Origin: a virus
IMG/VR virus record: IMGVR_UViG_3300047455_000105
Span: 1 to 25,973 of that record
Direction: 5' to 3' (one strand)
DNA length: 25,973 nucleotides
The notes under the pieces are model-generated. The model did not search any database. It had not been told where the DNA came from and saw only the letters and a program-made list of their open reading frames with translations. The number at the start of each line of letters is the position of its first letter. Positions within the stretch are counted from its first letter, which is position 1. Shown here one piece after another: positions 1-7,038 of this stretch. A program made the position numbers and the translations under genes.

Positions 1-1
1 G

Positions 2-190
2 CGGAAGCACTACGTAGACATCATGGAGAATTTTCCGAAGAACACGCAACGAACCTACGAGAGAGAGTTCACGGTAGACAAGGACTTCAGGCACATAGTG
101 ATGAACTTTGTCCTGTGGCAACCGGGAGGCTACGGCAGGAACGCTTTCTCACATGCGCGTGTTCACAACGTAACGGTGGAGAGAGTCTGA
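2..190 (+). CDS. C-terminal end of an unidentified, probably virion, protein (partial)
   Basis: An open frame enters from the left edge and ends at the TGA at 188-190, giving the last 62 residues of a protein. The residues are mixed polar and aromatic, with a segment reading NFVLWQPGGYGRNAFSHARV near the end, compatible with a beta-rich tail-appendage or structural domain, but I do not recognise the family. It belongs to the late operon, because the stop overlaps the next start (TGATG) and everything downstream is virion-like. The start lies outside the window. Confidence 0.6.
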   Translation, partial: RKHYVDIMENFPKNTQRTYEREFTVDKDFRHIVMNFVLWQPGGYGRNAFSHARVHNVTVERV

Positions 191-456
191 TGAGAACCTT
201 TGCAGTGATGTACAAGCCAGCATTTGCACATCCAAGAGTTAAGAAGTTTGACGCAAGAAGTTTTAAGGACGCGTTAAAGAAAGCTGGCAAGGCAATCCAA
301 GATAGGGAGTTTGACCCAACGAGAGTGCCACTGCTGTTAGTGGATTTCGATGAGCAAAGAGCAGAGATGATTGCAGATTCAGGAAGCGGAAGGATGAGGA
401 TTCTCGAGGATGAGACCTACGGCGAGATGACCGACTTCACAAGGAGAGTGTTATGA
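190..456 (+). CDS. Small hypothetical protein (88 aa)
   Basis: The chosen ATG at 190 overlaps the preceding stop in a TGATG junction and has a GGAGAG ribosome binding site just upstream (about 179-184). A frame opening further upstream would overlap the previous gene by 75 nt and is less likely. The protein starts MRTFAVMYKP, is basic in its first half (DARSFKDALKKAGKAI looks like an amphipathic helix) and acidic in its second half. There is no signal peptide or membrane segment and I recognise no family. It is translationally coupled to the lipoprotein gene, whose ATG at 453 overlaps its TGA. Confidence 0.7.
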   Translation: MRTFAVMYKPAFAHPRVKKFDARSFKDALKKAGKAIQDREFDPTRVPLLLVDFDEQRAEMIADSGSGRMRILEDETYGEMTDFTRRVL

Positions 457-1337
457 AGACGATTTTGGTGGGACTGGCGTTAGTCAGTTTTTTGGGATGC
501 GCGTCGGCGGAACAGAAGATGGAAAGCAAGCAGGACTATCGGCGCGCCCAAGTAGAAGCGATCAAAGTTCAATCAGACGCGAGAATCAGCCGTGATCAAG
601 TCAGTGCACTTGAGAAGCAGGCTATGTGGAACGCGCTGGCTGAGGTTGTAAAGGCTAACCCAGAGGCGGCGTCTAACGTAGCTATCGTGGCCGCTGTTGC
701 GGCCGCACGTGATGGTGGTGATGGCGGTCAGAGCACGTCTGAGGGCATGGCCCTGATCAAGACTGAGCGTGATGTGACTGCGCTGGACTGGGCGAAGGTG
801 CTAACTGGCCCCGTACTAGGCACTGTTACGCAGGTAGGTATTGCGGCACTTAACACTGACCTCCAGAAAGAGATCAGCAGGAACAATACGTCTGTTGATC
901 TAGTAGAGGCTGAGATCGAAGGCAAGATCTATGACGCTGTTGGTGTCATGGCTTCCACGCCACGATCTACCGTAACGGTTAGCGACAGTGCCAGCTACAT
1001 TGGTGGTGACTCCGCTGTTAGCACGGAGACGAACACCACGACCAGCACTACAACCTCAACTACTACAACGACAACTACCGATGACGATATCTACGTTATT
1101 AACACAAGCGCGGCAGATGCCGATGATCAGGTTGATGACCTCCTATCTGAAGTGGACTCTTTCGGTCTTCCTGATGACGATACTGTTGATGTTGACGATG
1201 GTAGTGATGACTCCTCCGACGATAGCGGCAGTGACGGCTCTGATGATGGGGGAGAGGAAGAATCCGAAGAGGGGGGTGAAGAGGTTGATTGCGAATCTGT
1301 GCAATTCAGTCCTGCCCCGCCTGAGTGCTCAGTATGA
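453..1337 (+). CDS. Putative phage lipoprotein with Thr-rich and highly acidic C-terminal tail
   Basis: 294 aa. The N-terminus is a short signal peptide, MKTILVGLALVSFLGC, ending in a lipobox-like FLGC, so Cys16 would be lipidated. A charged, probably helical part follows (residues 17-65), then an Ala-rich stretch and a moderately hydrophobic segment (ALDWAKVLTGPVLGTVTQVG) that could associate with membrane. Roughly residues 190-210 are almost pure Thr/Ser, and the tail after that is dominated by Asp, Ser, Glu and Gly, with two Cys close to the end. Phage lipoproteins of this general build occur among tail genes and may act in membrane attachment, lysis or superinfection exclusion; which one applies here is not visible. 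The start overlaps the previous stop (ATGA). Confidence 0.7.
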   Translation: MKTILVGLALVSFLGCASAEQKMESKQDYRRAQVEAIKVQSDARISRDQVSALEKQAMWNALAEVVKANPEAASNVAIVAAVAAARDGGDGGQSTSEGMALIKTERDVTALDWAKVLTGPVLGTVTQVGIAALNTDLQKEISRNNTSVDLVEAEIEGKIYDAVGVMASTPRSTVTVSDSASYIGGDSAVSTETNTTTSTTTSTTTTTTTDDDIYVINTSAADADDQVDDLLSEVDSFGLPDDDTVDVDDGSDDSSDDSGSDGSDDGGEEESEEGGEEVDCESVQFSPAPPECSV

Positions 1338-1519
1338 TGGGCGAAGTGCTATTTGGCGGTCTGATCTACGCCCTCCAAGGCAAGAGACCCTACGTGGAGC
1401 GCGGCTGGATCAAGCAGTGCAAGTCGCCTGATAACTGGAACGTGGTCCCACGTAATGATGTGGGTACTAGGGAGTGTGGCTTCACTCCCTTGAAGCTGGA
1501 GAAATGCAATGCCAATTGA
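1334..1519 (+). CDS. Small hypothetical protein (61 aa)
   Basis: The ATG at 1334 overlaps the lipoprotein stop (ATGATGG). A second ATG at 1337 and a GTG at 1325 are possible starts and no clear ribosome binding site separates them, so coupling is the main argument. The protein has one weakly hydrophobic stretch (EVLFGGLIYALQG) and three Cys in its C-terminal half (KQCKS, ECGF, EKCN). It does not have the features of a typical holin, and I recognise no family. Its end overlaps the next start by 11 nt, in keeping with the packed late operon. Confidence 0.55.
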   Translation: MMGEVLFGGLIYALQGKRPYVERGWIKQCKSPDNWNVVPRNDVGTRECGFTPLKLEKCNAN

Positions 1520-2081
1520 AGACACAAAATACATCACTGGTCTCGATAGAGAATGGCCAACCGCGCAAGATTCTATATCGAGCGGCGATGACCACCTACG
1601 TCTCATTAAGCACGTCTTGAAGGAGACGTTCCCAGAGGCTGACCGACCTCAGTCACCTATGGCCTACCCGGAACTAGAGCAGTTCTCTGTTGTTCATAAC
1701 GTAGATGGGCGCTGGAGTGAGACTGACAGTGTCACGATTGATACGTCGGGCAACATCGCCTGCGCGAACTTGAACGCAAGCGGTAACGTGATCAGCCAAT
1801 CTGATGAGCGCCTGAAGACGAAGCACTCGACTATTGATGACGCCTTGGACAAGGTTAAGACGCTGGACACCTTCACGTATCTGCCCAACGAGCAGGGCGT
1901 GGAGTGCGGTATGCCCTACATGGAGCAGGCTGGCGTCTCAGCGCAACAGGTGCAGGCCGTGTTCCCTCAGGCGGTACAACAAACTGACAACGGCTATCTG
2001 GCTGTGGACTACGCACGCCTGTGCGTGCTTCTGCTGGAAGCTGTGAAAGAACTGTCGCATAAGGTGGAGAACCAAGCGTAA
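1509..2081 (+). CDS. Tail-fibre-type protein with S74 intramolecular chaperone domain
   Basis: 190 aa. Residues 18-46 (PTAQDSISSGDDHLRLIKHV and the following KETFP) match the attachment motif common at the N-terminus of phage fibre and appendage proteins. Residues 98-103, SDERLK, are the hallmark of the peptidase S74 (endosialidase-type) C-terminal chaperone, where the Ser of the SD dyad performs self-cleavage after trimerisation. The following TIDDALDKVKTLDTFTY and the late VDYARLCVLLLEAVKEL helix also fit that domain. Little beta-rich shaft lies between the two ends, so this is a very short fibre or an accessory appendage. The RBS TGGAG lies 7 nt before the ATG. The stop overlaps the next start (TAATG). 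Confidence 0.88.
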   Translation: MPIEDTKYITGLDREWPTAQDSISSGDDHLRLIKHVLKETFPEADRPQSPMAYPELEQFSVVHNVDGRWSETDSVTIDTSGNIACANLNASGNVISQSDERLKTKHSTIDDALDKVKTLDTFTYLPNEQGVECGMPYMEQAGVSAQQVQAVFPQAVQQTDNGYLAVDYARLCVLLLEAVKELSHKVENQA

Positions 2082-3673
2082 TGCTGATCAATGTACGCGG
2101 CATAGGTGCTACTGGGGTCATATCTGACGTGGCCGCATGGGACTTGCCGCCCAACGCGCTAACTGATGGACGTAACTTCCGGGTCATGGCTGGGAAGATC
2201 CAATCGTCTGGTGGCTCCAAGATGGTCAACGTCAACGGGTCTGCGTCTGGCGACATTGGTCACATCTTGCAGAGCAGTGACTTCGAGGGAAACAGTAGCT
2301 GGATTGTCTGCACCGATTCGACTCTGGAAAGCTATACTGAGCAGAAGTTTCATACCGTGCTGGATATCGGCAGGGAAGTAGATGAGCACGCATGGACCAG
2401 TTGCCAGATTGGTCAGGTGACGTTTATCAACAACCCGTCGCTCAACCCCGTCTACTTCACTGACTGGAGCACTGGCGCGGAGCAGGCCATCAAGTTGCCA
2501 TGGGTAGCAGGTGGCAGGGATGGTGATCTCTGGGAAGATCGCGGCGTATCAGCAAGAATAATTCAGTCGCACAAGAACTTCGTTTTCGCCATGGGCATGA
2601 CGGAGCCAGACCCAGTCACTGGTCTGACCACTTACTACGAAGATCGCGTTCGCTGGTCTCACCCCTGTGAGCCTAACGGCGTTCCATATACGTGGGAAGG
2701 CCCAGACGTTGATCGCTCCTCGCTTGCTGGATTCGTAACCCTTGGGCGCGGTGGCAAGATCGTAGGCGCTGAGAGCCTGCGTGACAGCTTTGTCATCTAC
2801 AGCGACAAGGCACTAAATGTGCTTGACTTTACAGGTGACGCACTCGTATGGCGCAGGAGAACCCTTAGCCAGAACGCTGGACTCATTGGACGTGACGCGC
2901 TGGTGGAGGTCTCTGGCCGACACTACTTCATATCCAACGAAGACATCCTGATGTTCGACGGTAACCAAGCGCAGAGCCTGTTGCACGATAGGCTCCGCAA
3001 GCGCTTCGCCAGCACGCTGAACGAGGACGCACGTCATACGTCGTTCGCTACCCACCATAAGACGATGGGTGAGATCTGGTTCTGTGTTGCTGAGGAAGGA
3101 TACGACGAACCCAACATGGCCTACGTGTACAACTACCGTGACAACACATGGTCGCTGAGAGACCTGAGCACTGAGCGCACGTTCTCTCACGCCTGCTACG
3201 GTAACCAGCCTACTGAGGTTAGTCCGTGGGACGGATGGGAAGGCATCTGGGCCAACGAGCGCCAGACTTGGGCGACTGCCAATAGGCAGGCGTTTGACGG
3301 TGTGCTGGTAGGGGCGTCTGGTCCTGACGTGTACAACATCGACACCCAGAACCCTGATGAGGCTGACCTGTTGACGTTCGTAGAGAGGACGCACATGCCA
3401 ATCGTGGGCCACGAGGACGTGAGCACTATCACGCGCCTGTACCCGCAGGTTGAGGGCAAGACTCCTGTCAAGGTTCACGTTGGCTCTCACCACTACGCTG
3501 GTGACGCCGCACGGTGGGCAGGGGATAAGCGAGACTTTAGTCCTGCGACTGATCGCAAGGTGGACGTTAGAACGACTGGTGAACTTCACTCTTGGAGAGT
3601 AGAGGGACCAACCAACGGCAACTTCAATATCAGCGGTGTAGATATTGAATGGCAACCAGCAGGTACAAGATGA
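2081..3673 (+). CDS. Tail hub/stabilisation-type virion protein
   Basis: 530 aa. The opening, with a VISDVAAWDLPPNALTDGRN motif followed by FRVMAGKIQSSGG, is the typical N-terminus of podovirus proteins of the P22 gp10 stabilisation / tubular-tail-B-like group (LPPNAxxDGxNxRxxxGxxxxxxG). The body is rich in aromatic, Gly and Asp residues with recurring short strands, compatible with a beta-propeller-like tail tube or hub. No signal or membrane segment is present. It is flanked by the S74 appendage gene and by ejection-type proteins, as expected for the distal tail module. It starts in a TAATG overlap with the upstream gene and ends in an ATGA overlap with the next. The exact structural position in the virion is inference. 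Confidence 0.72.
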   Translation: MLINVRGIGATGVISDVAAWDLPPNALTDGRNFRVMAGKIQSSGGSKMVNVNGSASGDIGHILQSSDFEGNSSWIVCTDSTLESYTEQKFHTVLDIGREVDEHAWTSCQIGQVTFINNPSLNPVYFTDWSTGAEQAIKLPWVAGGRDGDLWEDRGVSARIIQSHKNFVFAMGMTEPDPVTGLTTYYEDRVRWSHPCEPNGVPYTWEGPDVDRSSLAGFVTLGRGGKIVGAESLRDSFVIYSDKALNVLDFTGDALVWRRRTLSQNAGLIGRDALVEVSGRHYFISNEDILMFDGNQAQSLLHDRLRKRFASTLNEDARHTSFATHHKTMGEIWFCVAEEGYDEPNMAYVYNYRDNTWSLRDLSTERTFSHACYGNQPTEVSPWDGWEGIWANERQTWATANRQAFDGVLVGASGPDVYNIDTQNPDEADLLTFVERTHMPIVGHEDVSTITRLYPQVEGKTPVKVHVGSHHYAGDAARWAGDKRDFSPATDRKVDVRTTGELHSWRVEGPTNGNFNISGVDIEWQPAGTR

Positions 3674-3903
3674 CTTATAGAGCAGAGCCAGTACCGCCCG
3701 ATGTGGATGAGGTGCTAGGCGAGTACTTAGACAGGCAGTTCTACGGCATTGACTCACATCTCTCGCGCTTCATTGCGCCAGTGATAGGTCAACAGCCGTT
3801 ACGCCTAGAGATGGGTGCAATAGTTTATGTCCGTGAGGAAGGATTCTACGGGTGCGTTGAGGAGAATGGAGATCTCGTATGGAAGAAGCTAACTTTAACG
3901 TAG
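3670..3903 (+). CDS. Small hypothetical virion-operon protein (77 aa)
   Basis: The ATG at 3670 overlaps the stop of the hub gene (ATGA); an ATG at 3649 is possible but would overlap it by 25 nt. The protein (MTYRAEPVPPDVDEVLGEYL...) has a helical acidic N-terminal third and ends in a small beta-rich part (GAIVYVREEGFYGCVEENGD), which resembles short podovirus proteins found beside the tail hub. I cannot assign a family. Its last 25 nt overlap the following gene in another frame and contain that gene's ribosome binding site. Confidence 0.6.
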   Translation: MTYRAEPVPPDVDEVLGEYLDRQFYGIDSHLSRFIAPVIGQQPLRLEMGAIVYVREEGFYGCVEENGDLVWKKLTLT

Positions 3904-4307
3904 AGCACGTACCGACTGATTCAGTGTGGGAGCACTGGGAGTACATAGACAAGTACGTGACGGAGGCCGCAGAGGCCACCTACGGTGAGTGCAGTAGAGA
4001 GTATTACCGTGGCCAGCTAATCAACGGCCAGCAACAGCTACTGTTATTTAGGTTAGACGGAAGAATTATTGGGTGCATGACGTGCTGTATCGACGTGGCA
4101 CCAACGGGCAGACGGTACTTGGAGTTGCCCTGTCTTGGAGGTGAGTACAACGTCCTCAGCGACTATACGACTGAGATCGTTGATCACATAAAGATGATGA
4201 AGGAAATGTACATGTGCGATGTCGCACGCGGCGGGGGAAGGAAAGGGTGGCACCGCTTCCTTCGTAACGAAGGTTTCAAACCAACTCAAACTTTTGTGGA
4301 GTTATAA
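3879..4307 (+). CDS. GNAT-like acetyltransferase-fold protein
   Basis: 142 aa. The layout suggests the Gcn5-related N-acetyltransferase fold: a central strand pair (QLLLFRLDGRIIGCMTCCID), a second strand segment (YLELPCLGG), and a C-terminal RKGWHRFLRNEGFKPTQTFV typical of the last GNAT helix and strand (helix, then GF-K-x-x-x-x-F). Proteins like this are commonly encoded between tail hub and internal virion genes of podoviruses, and their substrate is unknown. A clear acetyl-CoA R/Q-x-x-G-x-G/A loop is not obvious; VARGGGRKG lies near the right place but is atypical, so it may be inactive. The start is supported by GGAG 7 nt upstream, although it overlaps the preceding gene by 25 nt. Confidence 0.6.
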   Translation: MEEANFNVEHVPTDSVWEHWEYIDKYVTEAAEATYGECSREYYRGQLINGQQQLLLFRLDGRIIGCMTCCIDVAPTGRRYLELPCLGGEYNVLSDYTTEIVDHIKMMKEMYMCDVARGGGRKGWHRFLRNEGFKPTQTFVEL

Positions 4308-4309
4308 TT

Positions 4310-5236
4310 ATGGGTGTTAAAGGTGGAGGTGGACAAAATTCCTCTCAAAATAGCAGTGTCGGTCAGAACACTGGCCAGAGTAATGGGGCTAACGCATCCG
4401 TAGGGATGAACTTCGGTCAGACCCAGTCTGGCAACCAGTCCAGTTCGTCTGGCAGTTCGTTTAACCAATCCAGTCAGGACGTGTGGGGCGCTCAGGCACC
4501 CCACCTAGAGAACGTCTATGGCTCTGCTACTGACCAGTACGGGCAAGCCATTGGCCAGATCAATGAAATGCAACCTATGGTTCAGGGTCAGGTCAACGAC
4601 GCCTACAACCAAGGCGCGGCTGGCTTCGGCAATCAGACGCAGGGCGGATTCGCTTCTGGCTTGCAGGGTCAGGTTGGCCCCAACAGCTACGTGAACGCCC
4701 TCGCTGGCGACATGATGAGCGATGCCAACAAGATCAAGCAACAGAATCTTGGTGGGCTCGACGCTCGCGCGGCGGCGTCTGGCATGTCTGGCTCGACTGG
4801 GTATCACAACTCAGCCAACCAGATGGCTAACAACGTCGATGAGCAGACGATGCAGGGCATGAACCAGCTTCGATTCGGCGCTCATAACCAAGGCGTCCAG
4901 AACCAGATGAACCTCGCAAACATGATGGATCGCAACCAGCAGTTTGGTGTAGCCAACACTGGCGCGATGCAACAGAACGCGATGAACCAGTTCAATCCAG
5001 CGATGGCTGGCCTGAACGCTACTGGCATGTATGGCCAGATCATTGGTGGACCTACCACGTTGACTCAGTCTTCTGGTGGCTCATCGAACAGTTCCTCTAG
5101 CAGTGGCTTCAGCGACTCTGTCAACTACGGCATGAATCAGTCTGGCGGCTACACGGGCTCTAACAACTACGGCTCTAACGTAGGTCAGGGCGCGTCTAAC
5201 GGCTGGAACGCTAACGCTGGATTCAGCTACGTCTAA
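4310..5236 (+). CDS. Gly/Asn/Gln/Ser-rich internal virion (ejection-type) protein
   Basis: 308 aa. Both ends are low-complexity: residues 1-50 are Gly/Gln/Asn/Ser repeats, and the last 60 are Ser/Gly/Asn/Tyr. They flank a helical core that includes VWGAQAPHLENVYGSATDQY, the usual 'W-x-x-Q-x-P-x-L-x-x-V/L-Y' segment seen in podovirus proteins predicted to be ejected with the DNA or to sit in the tail. Two nearby helical, Met/Gln-rich stretches (MQGMNQLRFGAHNQGVQNQM) suggest coiled or oligomerising helices. It opens the block of five consecutive ejection-type genes. The RBS GGAG sits upstream in the preceding gene's last codons. The specific role is inference from composition and order. Confidence 0.6.
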   Translation: MGVKGGGGQNSSQNSSVGQNTGQSNGANASVGMNFGQTQSGNQSSSSGSSFNQSSQDVWGAQAPHLENVYGSATDQYGQAIGQINEMQPMVQGQVNDAYNQGAAGFGNQTQGGFASGLQGQVGPNSYVNALAGDMMSDANKIKQQNLGGLDARAAASGMSGSTGYHNSANQMANNVDEQTMQGMNQLRFGAHNQGVQNQMNLANMMDRNQQFGVANTGAMQQNAMNQFNPAMAGLNATGMYGQIIGGPTTLTQSSGGSSNSSSSSGFSDSVNYGMNQSGGYTGSNNYGSNVGQGASNGWNANAGFSYV

Positions 5237-5246
5237 GGAGTGACTC

Positions 5247-5783
5247 ATGGGCAAGAACAGACGATCAAGCAACACCAATAGCGGCCGCACGTCTCATGAC
5301 GCGGCTACTTCAACTAACCTCATGAACAACATGATGTCTAAGAACCCTATGCACACTCGTGAGCAGGGCCAGAGCAGTATGATGGGCATGATCGATGGGA
5401 TGATGGACAACATGGACGGCTTCGTCGATAAGATGGACCAGAAGGTGGCTGGCATCTTTGGCGGCGGCGTCAACCCAGCTAAGGCCCATTTCATGGGCCA
5501 GACTGGGACTCAGATGGCTCCCGCGCCTCAGCAACAAATGATGGCTCCCCAACAACAACCAGATCCCGCTGTCGCGGCACCTGTGGCACCTGCGGATGAA
5601 GGTCCAGAACTACCACCTTGGGCGTCTAAGTTAAGCCCAGAGGCTCAGGGAGCGCTGAAGGGTTGGATGTCCAAAAGGCAGGAACGCATTGACCGACGTG
5701 ATGAGCGGCGCGCGAGGGCAGATGAGTTTCTAGGACTAGATATGAACCGCCGACGTGGGGCGGGTCGGAGTTATGACCTATGA
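5247..5783 (+). CDS. Met/Gln/Pro-rich virion-associated protein (178 aa)
   Basis: 178 aa. The N-terminal half is exceptionally rich in methionine (SSMMGMIDGMMDNMDGFVDK), the middle is a Pro/Gln/Ala linker (APAPQQQMMAPQQQ), and the C-terminus is a basic helix (RQERIDRRDERRARADEFLG). This three-part build fits a flexible internal or ejection protein that contacts DNA or membrane, but no family can be named. The start has TAAGGAG 7 nt upstream, and the stop overlaps the next ATG (ATGA). It lies within the run of ejection-type genes. Confidence 0.6.
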   Translation: MGKNRRSSNTNSGRTSHDAATSTNLMNNMMSKNPMHTREQGQSSMMGMIDGMMDNMDGFVDKMDQKVAGIFGGGVNPAKAHFMGQTGTQMAPAPQQQMMAPQQQPDPAVAAPVAPADEGPELPPWASKLSPEAQGALKGWMSKRQERIDRRDERRARADEFLGLDMNRRRGAGRSYDL

Positions 5784-7036
5784 TGGGATTTCTTAGTGAC
5801 GGATGGGATCCATTCGACAGTGCGGAAGAGATACGCAAAAGAAGGAGGCAAGCAGAGGCTGAGAACGTAGCCGCTGTAGAAGGCTACGATCCGCAAAACA
5901 CCAATACAAAAGCAGGGCTAATGAGTAGCTTGATCGACAAGCCTGTAGCCCCGTGGGAGAAGGAAAAGGAAGAGCAGGGTACTGGTGAGTACTGGGCGAA
6001 GAACATCCTTGGTATCAACTCCCTGTTCTCTCCACTTGCTAAGAAGACTCACGCGGCTGAGACCGTTGCCTACAACGAGGCAATGCGCGAGGCGGCAGGC
6101 GAGGATGCAGAGCGGACGCGACTGCTGGGTGAACTTGACACCTTTAACACTGGCTTCACTGACGGCGATACCAGCAACGATGCCATGACATATATGACTG
6201 GCCGTATCGGTGGCCTTGAAGCTGATGATCTTGCGACTGCGTACTACGACGATCCTATGTTCGAGACTGCACGCAACGCATCGTCCAGCAGAGAGGTGTT
6301 GTTCCAGCCTAAGTACCGTCAACGAGAGGACGGCCGCTACGAGGCTGTGCAGTACAGCAACATGCCGGGGGCGGAGCCTCAGGTCTCGATGATGCCAGAG
6401 GGCTTCCTGCCTGAGTCCGCGCTGATGGACCCAGACACGGTCAACAAGTACATCACTGACTTCGGTGACCAGAAGCAGGCTCGCATATCAGAAATGCGCG
6501 GAACCTCTGAAGCTATTCGCAGGATCAATGGCATTGATGACGAGGACTGGACATCTGGTTTGCTGGGCAAGATTGAAGGCTTTGGTAAAGAGATCTTTGG
6601 TGACGAAGATCCAGAGTCATGGGCCAAGCGCGCCGCATCTCAGGTGGCGCAGATCGAGGCGCTCAAGCTGTTGCCTCCCGGCCCCGCAACCGACAGGGAC
6701 GTAGAGATCGTCTTGAGGAATGTTCCGAACAAAGACTCCAACAAGGAGACTTGGATCGAGTATCTGACCACTGTTCAGAAGGTTCAGCAGTCTGCATACC
6801 TCTACGCAAAAGAAAAGGGTGACTACATTGGCCGTAACGGCCGCAGAGGCTTCGATGGCTTTGAGACTCACTGGGACAGCATCTATGGCGAGGAAGGCTA
6901 TACGCACTCAGCGCCCGTTGTCGGTGGGTCTGTACCTGCCCAGCCTCTTGGTGAGGACGATGTGCCAGAGTTCGAGGTTCCTAATCAGCATAGGGACGCG
7001 TTCTATAAGTGGCTTGAGACCCAACAAGGACAGTAA
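5780..7036 (+). CDS. Hypothetical internal virion protein (418 aa)
   Basis: 418 aa, starting in an ATGA overlap with the upstream gene (a second ATG follows directly). The N-terminal 40 residues are strongly charged and helical (SAEEIRKRRRQAEAENVAAV). The rest is mostly acidic helices without a signal peptide, membrane segment or recognisable catalytic motif. Position, size and composition match the uncharacterised proteins between tail and large ejection proteins of podoviruses. Its end is two nt from the next start, so the three genes 5247-8931 are probably translated as a unit. Function cannot be inferred beyond virion association. Confidence 0.6.
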   Translation: MMGFLSDGWDPFDSAEEIRKRRRQAEAENVAAVEGYDPQNTNTKAGLMSSLIDKPVAPWEKEKEEQGTGEYWAKNILGINSLFSPLAKKTHAAETVAYNEAMREAAGEDAERTRLLGELDTFNTGFTDGDTSNDAMTYMTGRIGGLEADDLATAYYDDPMFETARNASSSREVLFQPKYRQREDGRYEAVQYSNMPGAEPQVSMMPEGFLPESALMDPDTVNKYITDFGDQKQARISEMRGTSEAIRRINGIDDEDWTSGLLGKIEGFGKEIFGDEDPESWAKRAASQVAQIEALKLLPPGPATDRDVEIVLRNVPNKDSNKETWIEYLTTVQKVQQSAYLYAKEKGDYIGRNGRRGFDGFETHWDSIYGEEGYTHSAPVVGGSVPAQPLGEDDVPEFEVPNQHRDAFYKWLETQQGQ

Positions 7037-7038
7037 AG

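Noticed and set aside
988-1431. Plus-strand frame of 147 codons across the lipoprotein gene
   Set aside because: It overlaps the lipoprotein gene in another frame. Its Leu/Met/Thr-rich sequence comes from the repetitive Thr/Asp codons, and there is no ribosome binding site.
2813-3757. 314-codon open frame on the minus strand opposite the tail-hub gene
   Set aside because: It lies antisense to a well-supported virion gene, is rich in Arg, Val, Ser and His without domain character, and interrupts the plus-strand operon. It follows from the codon use of the gene on the other strand.
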